A DNA stretch of 64,000 nt from UBA4416 sp963422675 (lineage in GTDB: Bacteria > Bacteroidota > Bacteroidia > B-17B0 > Aurantibacillaceae): contig CAXVYS010000021.1 in assembly GCA_963422675.2 (NCBI GenBank), positions 1 through 64,000 on the forward strand. The letters run 5' to 3'. The translations under genes were made by a program, and so were the position numbers. The notes below the pieces were generated by a model. The model ran no database searches. It was not told the DNA's origin and saw only the letters and a list, made by a program, of their open reading frames with translations. Below are positions 1 to 6,596 of the stretch, piece by piece. Positions within the stretch are counted from its first letter, which is position 1. Every line of letters begins with the position of its first letter.

Positions 1-884
1 GGTAAACGCCATGACCACCATTTGTCTTCACGGTTAAATCACCACAAATTCCTGCGGCTGTCATTTTTTGATACATCGCATGTGAACCATAGATATAATG
101 GTTGGTTGTAAAACAGGTCATGTCAATGGCAGAATCTATAGGAACAACCCCATCTACTCCTCCATGAAAGGAGACTGTAGGTATAGCGTCACTGATATCA
201 AAAAAATCGGATGATACACCTCCCCAGTTATTAAAGATTCCTTTAATAGTGAAGGTATTGGTAAGGGGCATTACCTGAATTATTTATATTGCCTAATGCA
301 GAAACAATACCTGGGTATATCAAATTTAATTCTGCCTGCGAATTATATACTAGAGCATTTGCAGTACCTGCTCCTGCGCTATAGCCTCCTGCAAAGATCC
401 ACGACGTATCAATTTTATAGGTGGTGGCGTTGGCAACCATATACCTCATGGCAGCATGTGCATCCTGCTGTGCCCGGTATACGGCTTTCTCCTGCGATAA
501 AGTGTCTGCGCAGGGTGTTACGGTTTCCTTACCTAAACGGTAATCAATAGCAACAGCCACAAAACCACGCTTTGCAAAGTTTGTGCAATAAGCCGTGACC
601 TGCCCTCTGTTGCCACCAGTAAATGCACCACCATAAATCATCATTATCATAGGGCGCTTTAAAAGAGTTTCTGCAGAATTCCCGGGATAAAAAACAGTTA
701 ATTTCAGAGCCTGGTTAACACCTTGCCAATCCAATGCATTGGCATAAACCATGGAGTCTTCCTGTATTTGGGCATCTGTAAATACCGGTGTTTGGGTAAA
801 CCGCTTATCACTCGTACAATATTGGGCTTTCGTATAGAATTGAAGCAGTGCTAAGGCTATTACAAAAAATAGTTTTTTATTCAT
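1..884 (-). pseudogene. Secreted alpha/beta-hydrolase (esterase/lipase), frameshifted and cut by the window start
   Basis: The intact reading frame (243-884, 213 residues) starts with a signal peptide and carries an oxyanion-hole YGGAF motif and the nucleophile motif GYSAG typical of carboxylesterases. It then stops at 243. The minus-strand sequence from about 260 down to 1 continues without stops in another frame and encodes the rest of the fold, including an HGGVDGVVP stretch (candidate catalytic Asp loop) and GGHG (candidate catalytic His). The triad is therefore split over two frames by one indel near 245-275. It is either a recent pseudogene or a sequencing error. The C-terminus lies outside the window. 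The exact substrate cannot be read. Confidence 0.8.
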
Positions 885-983
885 ATTAATATATTTTTAC
901 ATGATTTAGTGATTAGACGATGAAAATATGGAAAAGTAAAATCGGAGTTTGTTTTTTTATTAAGACTGAAAAGCCTAGTATAT

Positions 984-1010
984 GAGATTGCTTCGTGCCT
1001 CGCAATGACG
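984..1010. repeat. Short dispersed-repeat-like sequence
   Basis: The segment gagattgcttcgtgcctcg followed by caatgacg resembles a short repeat that I recall in intergenic regions of many bacterial genomes, including Bacteroidota. Only one copy is seen in this window, so the call rests on recollection of the family. Confidence 0.3.
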
Positions 1011-1040
1011 GATAAAATAAATCAAATTAATGTAAAACAA

Positions 1041-1066
1041 AAAACCCAGAACAAGTCTGGGTTTTC
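1041..1066 (-). terminator. Rho-independent terminator, probably the original tRNA-fMet terminator
   Basis: A hairpin cccaga/tctggg flanked by A and T runs. Before the element inserted, this hairpin lay just downstream of the minus-strand tRNA-fMet gene, so it is probably that gene's native terminator, now separated from it by 25 kb. Confidence 0.6.
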
Positions 1067-1069
1067 GTA

Positions 1070-1086
1070 GTAGCGGGAGAGTGATT
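1070..1086. repeat. att core, distal copy (chromosome-left junction)
   Basis: The sequence gtagcgggagagtgatt is identical to 26278-26294 within tRNA-fMet. Identity ends sharply on both sides (a/g before, t/c after), as expected for a crossover core. Confidence 0.9.
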
Positions 1087-1190
1087 TAACCTACACCCCA
1101 GTGATTTTTTTTAATCACTTTGCTATCAACATTTTAGCCCTAGTCTGATAATGAACTTTTTACGCTTTAAATTCCCTGTTTATGCCATTT

Positions 1191-1210
1191 TGGTATCAGT
1201 TTTGGTATCA
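1191..1210 (+). promoter_or_regulatory. Paired tggtatca sites, candidate integrase arm-binding sites (left)
   Basis: Two direct copies of tggtatca at 1191-1198 and 1203-1210, 12 bp apart. The same octamer occurs twice, 11 bp apart and in the same orientation, just inside the other end (26215-26233). Paired short direct repeats just inside both ends are typical arm-type sites for tyrosine integrases. Binding is inferred. Confidence 0.55.
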
Positions 1211-1244
1211 AAATGGCTTGTTAATAATATTGATTTTACTAGCC

Positions 1245-1619
1245 TTACGCTTCTTTTTTACTCTTTTTAATTATATCTTTTTTTGGGTCTGTAAAATCTA
1301 ACAGCCTTTCATTCGCTGTATTTAACTTCTCCAATGTTTGCAAATATTTTTCTTTATAATTAATTGGAGCTTCTTCGTGTATTACTTCTATGCCCCTATT
1401 TTTAAATAATTTATTTGTATATTCTATCTCACTATTCGGAAAAAACTGTAATACATTTATTTCTAAAGCCTTGCATATTTTCTCTAATGTTTCAACTTTT
1501 AAAGTTTTTTTATCAATAGAATAGTAAAAACTACCTCTATTCATGTCTAATTTTTTGAACAGCCCCGATACTCCCAATACATTGGATTCTATTACCTCTT
1601 TCAGTCTTTCGTAGTCCAT
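1245..1619 (-). CDS. HTH phage repressor (CI/XRE-like)
   Basis: A 124-residue protein with an N-terminal XRE-type helix-turn-helix (about residues 1-60, with the 'ETLEKICKALEINVLQFF' recognition region typical of this fold) and a C-terminal coiled-coil-like tail that probably dimerises. It is transcribed away from the rest of the element and faces the Cro-like gene at 1717. Two palindromes lie between the two starts. By position it should be the repressor that keeps the early genes silent. There is no peptidase domain of LexA/CI type, so induction would not be by RecA-stimulated self-cleavage. Confidence 0.75.
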   Translation of the reverse strand: MDYERLKEVIESNVLGVSGLFKKLDMNRGSFYYSIDKKTLKVETLEKICKALEINVLQFFPNSEIEYTNKLFKNRGIEVIHEEAPINYKEKYLQTLEKLNTANERLLDFTDPKKDIIKKSKKEA

Positions 1620-1632
1620 AATGTAACTATTG

Positions 1633-1687
1633 TTGAAAATTCAATATGTTCAATATTTTGAACATTGCTTAATTTTTTGTACAATTG
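1633..1687 (+). promoter_or_regulatory. Operator pair and early promoter of the lysogeny switch
   Basis: Two perfect inverted repeats lie between the divergent repressor and Cro-like genes: ttgaa-aa-ttcaa at 1633-1644 and atgttcaa-tatt-ttgaacat at 1646-1665. A Bacteroidota-type promoter overlaps the second: TTTG (1657-1660), 19 bp, then TACAATTG (1680-1687, one mismatch from TAnnTTTG), 30 bp before the ATG at 1717. The -33 box lies inside the operator, so binding there would block the early promoter. Confidence 0.7.
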
Positions 1688-1716
1688 TAGTGCCAAATTA
1701 TCAATAATTAACCAAA

Positions 1717-1992
1717 ATGTCAAAAAAAATGAACAAAAAAGATGAACAAATTGCTAATAAAAGCCAAAATGTGCTTTTAACAGCCTACAATGCCACTCCA
1801 AAAGGCGAGTGTAGTAACAAACTCATGGAAATTGCCGATAAGTGTGAGGTTGATACCCGAACTGTAAGGAGATGGATTAAAGAGGGTAAAACGCCAAAAA
1901 AATGGATGTTTATAAATATGGCGCACATTATGGGCAACATAAACCCAAGTGATTTAAAATTAGCATTAACACAATTGTACCCAAAAGCGTAA
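1717..1992 (+). CDS. Small HTH protein, Cro-like or early activator
   Basis: A 91-residue basic protein. Residues about 38-62 (LMEIADKCEVDTRTVRRWIKEG) form a clear helix-turn-helix: alanine in helix 1, turn, then TVRRW recognition helix. It is the first gene of the rightward early operon and is driven by the operator-overlapped promoter upstream. The layout is that of a Cro antirepressor, but a general early regulator is also possible. The N-terminal 20 residues are Lys/Asn-rich and probably disordered. Confidence 0.6.
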   Translation: MSKKMNKKDEQIANKSQNVLLTAYNATPKGECSNKLMEIADKCEVDTRTVRRWIKEGKTPKKWMFINMAHIMGNINPSDLKLALTQLYPKA

Positions 1993-2009
1993 TAAAAAAT
2001 AACCAAAAA

Positions 2010-2025
2010 AATCCTACCCCCTAAA
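2010..2025 (+). repeat. 16-bp sequence shared with the integrase leader
   Basis: aatcctaccccctaaa occurs here, 5 bp before the ATG at 2030, and again at 26193-26208, 19 bp upstream of the integrase start. Both are in the same + orientation, so one is the sense leader of an early gene and the other is antisense to the integrase leader. It may be a binding site for an element-encoded regulator or excisionase. Confidence 0.4.
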
Positions 2026-2029
2026 TCTA

Positions 2030-2311
2030 ATGAATACAGTAATAGAAAAAAATTTGCAGATTGATATACTACCCATAAAAGATGATACACAAACATTAAA
2101 GGTTCATTTATATATTGATGGGATTTGTTACACTCTGCATACAAACGAAAACACAATTTCCCGAATGGTATCAGATGGCATAATAAAACAAGTTCGAGGC
2201 GAAAGAAATAATGAAAAATTTGAGCTAGAGCCATACGATTTTCCAAATGGTGTTGATAGTGCAGGAGTAAAATACACATCTGTGGTTTATTCAATGAAGC
2301 AAAAACACTAA
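2030..2311 (+). CDS. Small early protein, possibly excisionase-like
   Basis: A 93-residue protein without a firm family match. The centre (about residues 38-60, TNENTISRMVSDGIIKQVRG) loosely resembles the winged-helix segment of excisionase/MerR-like proteins ('...tvyrlikegklpavrvg'). It is second in the early operon, where small DNA-binding proteins are usual, and the 16-bp repeat shared with the integrase leader lies directly before it. Excisionase is only a suggestion; 'hypothetical early protein' is the safe label. Confidence 0.45.
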   Translation: MNTVIEKNLQIDILPIKDDTQTLKVHLYIDGICYTLHTNENTISRMVSDGIIKQVRGERNNEKFELEPYDFPNGVDSAGVKYTSVVYSMKQKH

Positions 2312-2321
2312 GCAAAAGCTA

Positions 2322-2570
2322 ATGATAAAAACAATTTTACTACTCCACTTTTTAATAGGTGCGATTTTTCCATTTATAGCAAAGCGAACCTATAACACTT
2401 TAACAAATCTTAAACATAATTCAGAATGGTTAAATAATGGCTATATACATCATCGGGATTATCGTATTACCCAATACAATGTATTAGTATGGTTAGGGAT
2501 TTCGACGTGCTATTTGTGCCTATACGCTTTTGTAGTATATATATCTACTAATCTTCTATACACCAATTGA
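2322..2570 (+). CDS. Small membrane protein, two predicted TM segments
   Basis: An 82-residue protein with hydrophobic segments at about residues 3-19 and 52-76, separated by a polar His/Asn-rich loop. It starts 10 bp after the previous stop, in the early operon. No family is recognised. A superinfection-exclusion or host-membrane role would fit its place but nothing in the sequence proves it. Confidence 0.5.
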   Translation: MIKTILLLHFLIGAIFPFIAKRTYNTLTNLKHNSEWLNNGYIHHRDYRITQYNVLVWLGISTCYLCLYAFVVYISTNLLYTN

Positions 2571-2586
2571 TTTTAAAATATTCTAT

Positions 2587-2778
2587 ATGAAAATAATTAT
2601 TGTAACTTTTTTCGCATTCAACAGACTACAAACACAAATGTTTTCAAAGAACGAATCATTTGAGCAAATACATATCGCATTAAATAACATTTCCGAAACC
2701 TATTCTTTGAGTAGCATACTTGTTGCAAACGATGCTTATTTTGAAGCACTAAGTAGTATTAGCAAATTCAAAAAGTAA
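2587..2778 (+). CDS. Hypothetical 63-residue early protein
   Basis: A short reading frame between two operon members, with 16 bp before it and 3 bp to the next ATG, which supports translation as part of the same transcript. The sequence is a mixed alpha/beta pattern (IIIVTFFAF strand followed by amphipathic helices). No motif is recognised. Confidence 0.4.
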   Translation: MKIIIVTFFAFNRLQTQMFSKNESFEQIHIALNNISETYSLSSILVANDAYFEALSSISKFKK

Positions 2779-2781
2779 TTT

Positions 2782-5127
2782 ATGTCCTTATCAAAAAAAT
2801 ACACTTTTGAATTTGAGGAAAGCCCAGCTAAAAAAGGCACTTGTCCCAAATGCCAAAAACAAAGTTGTTTTAGATACTATAAATTTATACCTCGTGTGTA
2901 CGGTATTTGCGACCACAAAAATAAATGTGAGCATCACAATGACCCAACCAAAGTATCATTAGAAATTAAAAAAGAATTATATAAATTACTTGATAATTCT
3001 ATTATTTTAAATGAACCTATACAAGAAAAAAAAATATTATACCCAACTACCGAACAACTAAAAGTTTTAAATAACTTAAATTCTAATTTTCATATTTTTT
3101 GTATTAATACCTTGCAACTTGCTAAAGACCATTTGCAAAAATGGAATATCGGCACAGATAATACTGGTAATACCGCTTTTGTTTTTCAAACTCTATCAGG
3201 TAAACATCTGAATATAAAATTTATGAATTATAGTATTACTCCAAATGGTAAGGACTGTAAGCGAGATAAAAAAGTAAATTTTTCTTTAGTAGTTAAAGAT
3301 AAAACAAAAGAGCATTACGAAATGTGTTTGTTTGGTGAACACCTTTTAACGGATAAAATTATATGCTTGGTAGAAAGCGAAAAAACAGCCGTTATTAGTA
3401 GTTTCTTTTATCCTCAATACGATTGGTTAGCTACTGGCGGAAGTAATGGTTTAACCGTTAAAAAGGTTCAATTATTAAAAGGCAAACAAGTTTACTATTT
3501 AGGAGATAACGACAAAGCAGGAAAGGACAATAGCACATTAAAAAAATTAGAACAATATAATATCAAATTTCAAAGAGTCAATTTTGAAAATGTAAAAGAT
3601 GGCGAAGATTTAGCGGATATAATTATTAGTGGCGAACGCCCAGTAATTAAACCCGAAGAGGAAAAAAAGAATTTAATTTTTTACACACCCATTTATGAGT
3701 ATGATAAAGATAGGGAGGAACGTGTTATTAAAGATGTCAAAATTAATTATACCATTTGGACGGACTTACTTTATTCAATGGGTTACAGACGGTTTGATTT
3801 AGAAAGTAAAGGATTTATTTTTGTAAAAATTGAAAACCAAATTTTAAGGGAAATTTCGATTACACAAATACAGGATGAATTTATCAGTTACTTAAAGAAT
3901 TTAGTTTTAGAGGGCATACAAGATGATTATATAGATGAATTTAAAAAGTGCATCATTGAAAAATTTTATAAGAGTATAGCCAATTATTTTAACGATAAAC
4001 GCCTGGCATTATTAACTCACGAAGTACAATTTGTTTTCAATAAAGATTCTGCTACGGAATCTTATGTTTATTATAAAAACGGATATGTAAAAGTAACCGC
4101 TACCAATTGGGAATTATTAAGCTACCATACTTTAAAAGGTTGTATTTGGAAGAACCAAATTATAGATAGGACTTTTAGTAAAAAGGAATTATTGGCTACC
4201 GACCAAGTTGAAGCCGTATTTAGTAAATTTATGTTTCAAATTAGCGGCAATACGGAGCGATTTAACGCACTTTGCTCTATTGTTGGGTATAATCTCCATA
4301 TCTTCTTTGAAACGAAGCTAAAAGCTACCGTATTTACTGATAGTTCACTATCCGAGGAAGCGGAGGGCAGAACAGGAAAGACACTATTAGCAAAAAGTTT
4401 GGGATTTATAAGAACCTACGTTGAAATTTCGGGTAAAAACTTTGATACAAACGATAAATACAGATATTCAAAGTGCGACTTAGATACCCAAATCGTACAT
4501 AACAATGATGTTAGAAAGCATTTTGATTTTGAAATATTGTATAACGATATTACAGAGGGCATTGATGTAGATAAAAAAAATCAACAGCCGTTCCACCAAA
4601 GAGTAAAATATATTTTGTCAAGTAATAAAACTATCAAAATGGATGGCGCAAGCTCACGGGATAGAAGTATTGAATTTGAATTAGCAGAACATTATAACGA
4701 TAAATTTCAGCCACGAGATGAATTTGGGCATTGGTTTTTTACGGATTGGGATATTGAGGAATGGTATAGGTTTGATAATTTTATGATGTATTGCATTAAT
4801 CATTATTTGAAAAACGGATTGATACAGCCTAATGAGATTAACCTGCGTAAGCGTAAATTAATAGACCAAACGTGTGCCGAATTTATAGAATACATTAATG
4901 GCAAAGAAATTAAAGAAAATACAAAATACAACCGTGATGAATGGCACAAAGATTTTTTAGAGGGTTATCCGGATCTAAAAGATGATAAGTTTAAAAAGCA
5001 ACTTAAAACATTTACTCATTATTTAAAAATATTTTCGGCCAGTAGCGATAAGTTTGATAAGTTAATACCGGGCACAGATTTAACACGAAGCAATAATATT
5101 AACTACGTTTGCTTTAAATTAAAATAA
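2782..5127 (+). CDS. Primase/helicase-type replication protein (zinc ribbon, Toprim, P-loop)
   Basis: A 781-residue protein. Residues about 17-55 form a Cys-rich zinc ribbon (CPKC ... C ... C, with following His residues), as in primases and DUF6371-type proteins. Residues about 190-290 resemble a Toprim fold: a VESEK motif where the catalytic Glu is expected and a GDNDKAG motif for the DxD pair. Around residue 530 a GRTGKT P-loop begins the C-terminal superfamily 3-like ATPase, followed by a D-rich Walker-B region ('LYNDITEGIDV') and a sensor-type 'LSSNKTI'. It would prime and unwind element DNA. It is the last early gene, followed by a terminator and an iteron cluster, a classical replicon layout. 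Confidence 0.8.
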   Translation: MSLSKKYTFEFEESPAKKGTCPKCQKQSCFRYYKFIPRVYGICDHKNKCEHHNDPTKVSLEIKKELYKLLDNSIILNEPIQEKKILYPTTEQLKVLNNLNSNFHIFCINTLQLAKDHLQKWNIGTDNTGNTAFVFQTLSGKHLNIKFMNYSITPNGKDCKRDKKVNFSLVVKDKTKEHYEMCLFGEHLLTDKIICLVESEKTAVISSFFYPQYDWLATGGSNGLTVKKVQLLKGKQVYYLGDNDKAGKDNSTLKKLEQYNIKFQRVNFENVKDGEDLADIIISGERPVIKPEEEKKNLIFYTPIYEYDKDREERVIKDVKINYTIWTDLLYSMGYRRFDLESKGFIFVKIENQILREISITQIQDEFISYLKNLVLEGIQDDYIDEFKKCIIEKFYKSIANYFNDKRLALLTHEVQFVFNKDSATESYVYYKNGYVKVTATNWELLSYHTLKGCIWKNQIIDRTFSKKELLATDQVEAVFSKFMFQISGNTERFNALCSIVGYNLHIFFETKLKATVFTDSSLSEEAEGRTGKTLLAKSLGFIRTYVEISGKNFDTNDKYRYSKCDLDTQIVHNNDVRKHFDFEILYNDITEGIDVDKKNQQPFHQRVKYILSSNKTIKMDGASSRDRSIEFELAEHYNDKFQPRDEFGHWFFTDWDIEEWYRFDNFMMYCINHYLKNGLIQPNEINLRKRKLIDQTCAEFIEYINGKEIKENTKYNRDEWHKDFLEGYPDLKDDKFKKQLKTFTHYLKIFSASSDKFDKLIPGTDLTRSNNINYVCFKLK

Positions 5128-5146
5128 CGTTAATAAATCTAACACT

Positions 5147-5171
5147 AACCGCCTTTTTGGGCGGTTTTTTT
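5147..5171 (+). terminator. Rho-independent terminator after the replication gene
   Basis: Stem aaccgcc/ggcggtt with a short loop, then a run of T. It ends the early operon. Confidence 0.85.
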
Positions 5172-5302
5172 ATGCTCTAAAGTTTCAATGAAGCGTTTTT
5201 TTTATACATCTCCCCTTTATATATTCTTTTGTAACGACTTTACAGACTAAAGGAATAAAGAATAGTAATAGCAATGAAATAAGGCAGTCAGTTAAATAAA
5301 AA

Positions 5303-5460
5303 GGCTACCGACTGGCTACCGACTTAACCGACTGAATGATTTTTAACATAGTCGATAGAGATTTTAACAGTCGGTTACAAAAAAACCATTTTTTAAGCTA
5401 CCGACTGACTAAAACCGTTGGTATGATTGAATTATTTTAAATCAGTCGGTAAAGTCGGTT
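5303..5460. other. Iteron-like cluster, candidate replication origin of the element
   Basis: The octamer accgactg, or its complement cagtcggt, occurs at 5307-5314, 5318-5325 (last base differs), 5327-5334, 5368-5375 (reverse), 5400-5407, 5443-5450 (reverse) and 5453-5460 (reverse, first base differs). The first two are part of a perfect 11-bp tandem repeat (5303-5324). Seven sites in about 155 bp of otherwise AT-rich, gene-free DNA directly behind the primase-helicase gene resemble an origin. Function is inferred from pattern and position. Confidence 0.6.
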
Positions 5461-5565
5461 AAAAATGGTGTTTTATTGGTAGCCTGAGCATTATTTTTAA
5501 CTAATCCATTTTTGTTATACATTTGTATGTATTAAAAAAAATTGCGTTGTGCAACATTTTTTTGT

Positions 5566-5714
5566 CTAAGGAATCTCGAAAATTTTTAAGTCGACAAAAA
5601 AATAGTTTGAACAGCACGTCAAGGGCGTGTTATTCTTTCTATTTTCTATTCGACTTGGCTTTCGAGAGCCCCTTAGAGTGGATATAGTAGGTAACACGCT
5701 CCCTTTTTTTAGGG
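5566..5714 (+). ncRNA. Structured RNA-like element A, upstream of the response regulator gene
   Basis: Three nested perfect stems: ctaagg/ccttag (5566-5571 with 5671-5676), ctcgaaa/tttcgag (5575-5581 with 5660-5666), aagtcga/tcgactt (5588-5594 with 5650-5656). Inside is a small hairpin cacg/cgtg (5615-5629). The apical gcgtgtta (5625-5632) is complementary to taacacgc (5692-5699), a possible pseudoknot. A ccct/aggg hairpin (5701-5714) follows, 19 bp before the ATG at 5734. Element B (6387-6542) has the same order of parts. It could be a leader RNA or a separate small RNA; no known class is recognised. Confidence 0.55.
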
Positions 5715-5733
5715 TGGGCTAAATTAGTCAAAT

Positions 5734-6123
5734 ATGAAAACAGAAAATGCCCCTTTAAAAGTTTTGGATAAAATAAATTCAATTCTCCTTATTGATTATA
5801 ATGATATAGACCTTTTTATCAATCAAAAGTTATTAGAAAATTTTGGCGTTGAGAATATCTGTTCTATGAGAGGTGCTAGTGATGCACTACTACATTTACG
5901 TGTACATAAGGTATATTATTCACTTATTATTATTGATATTATTTTACCGTTTTCAGATGGGTTTGAATTTATAGATAAGGTTCGCGAACTTGAATTGTAT
6001 AAAAAGCAGGGGGAAATTATTATATTATCTAATTCGATTGACCCGTTACATAGGGAGAAAGCAAAAAACAGGAACATTAAATTTATTGAAAAACCCTTAA
6101 CTATTGAAAAAATATATGCTTAA
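5734..6123 (+). CDS. Stand-alone response-regulator receiver (CheY-like) protein
   Basis: A 129-residue single REC domain. The acidic pair is in LLIDYND (about residues 18-24), the phosphoacceptor Asp in IIIDIILPFSDG (about residue 71), the switch Ser in ILSNS (about 95) and the conserved Lys in IEKPL (about 118). All residues needed for phosphorylation are therefore present, but there is no output domain. A receiver in a mobile element could draw phosphate from, or report on, a host two-component or phosphorelay pathway. It sits alone between the two structured RNA-like elements. Confidence 0.8.
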   Translation: MKTENAPLKVLDKINSILLIDYNDIDLFINQKLLENFGVENICSMRGASDALLHLRVHKVYYSLIIIDIILPFSDGFEFIDKVRELELYKKQGEIIILSNSIDPLHREKAKNRNIKFIEKPLTIEKIYA

Positions 6124-6137
6124 TTGAAGGTATAAAG

Positions 6138-6199
6138 CACGTAAAAATACGTGTATGTGCCACGTATTTTTACCTGTATTAAACAGGTAAAAATACCTG
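6138..6199. promoter_or_regulatory. Three 16-bp palindromic motifs phased at 23 bp
   Basis: cacgtaaaaatacgtg (6138-6153), then an inverted near-copy cacgtatttttacctg (6161-6176), then caggtaaaaatacctg (6184-6199). Starts are exactly 23 bp apart and alternate in direction. Each can form a 6-bp hairpin, and units 1 and 2 can pair with each other along their length. It lies 15 bp after the receiver gene. It may be a multi-site operator or a transcription-end structure. Confidence 0.5.
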
Positions 6200-6386
6200 T
6201 TTAAAATGTCAAATTCTCGCTATTTCTTACATACGTAAGATTATAGTATTTTAAAAATTTGAGATAACGGTAAAACCAATTGGTTTTTTTTATAATATTG
6301 TTAAACTTAAAACGTAAAAGCACAAAACAGACATACACATTAGCAACATATAATATTAAATAAACATAACGTTTGTTTGTATTCGG

Positions 6387-6542
6387 CCATATTTAAAACT
6401 CCTCATTTTAAAATCAAGTTAACCGATGAAAACAGCAGACGCCCAAAAGGGCGTGGCTTTTTTATTCGGTTGACGGGGCTGAGGAGTTCCTAAATATGGG
6501 TAATTGAGTTCACGCCCGATTTATTACCCGTACTTATAGGGT
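6387..6542 (+). ncRNA. Structured RNA-like element B, upstream of the T9SS cargo genes
   Basis: Nested stems: ccatattta/taaatatgg (6387-6395 with 6491-6499), actcctca/tgaggagt (6398-6405 with 6480-6487), and gttaaccga/tcggttgac with one G-U pair (6418-6426 with 6466-6474). The centre is a GC hairpin acgccc-aaaa-gggcgt (6439-6454) followed by a T run. The apical gggcgtg (6449-6455) is exactly complementary to cacgccc (6511-6517). An accc/gggt hairpin ends it at 6542. The architecture matches element A. It lies 54 bp before the metalloprotease gene. Confidence 0.55.
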
Positions 6543-6596
6543 TTGAAACAAATAACACATAATTAAATTATATATTTACATTACTAAATCAAAACC

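Noticed and set aside
1785..2315. 176-residue minus-strand reading frame opposite the early genes
   Set aside because: It overlaps two well-placed early genes on the other strand, has no start context or family features, and its composition is that of an antisense shadow.
5566..6542. The two structured elements as integron attC sites bounding a cassette
   Set aside because: They flank the receiver gene like a cassette, but the GTTRRRY/RYYYAAC core sites are missing and no integron integrase is present.
5566..6542. The structured elements as retron msr-msd RNA or a diversity-generating system
   Set aside because: No reverse transcriptase is found anywhere in the window and there is no template/variable repeat pair.
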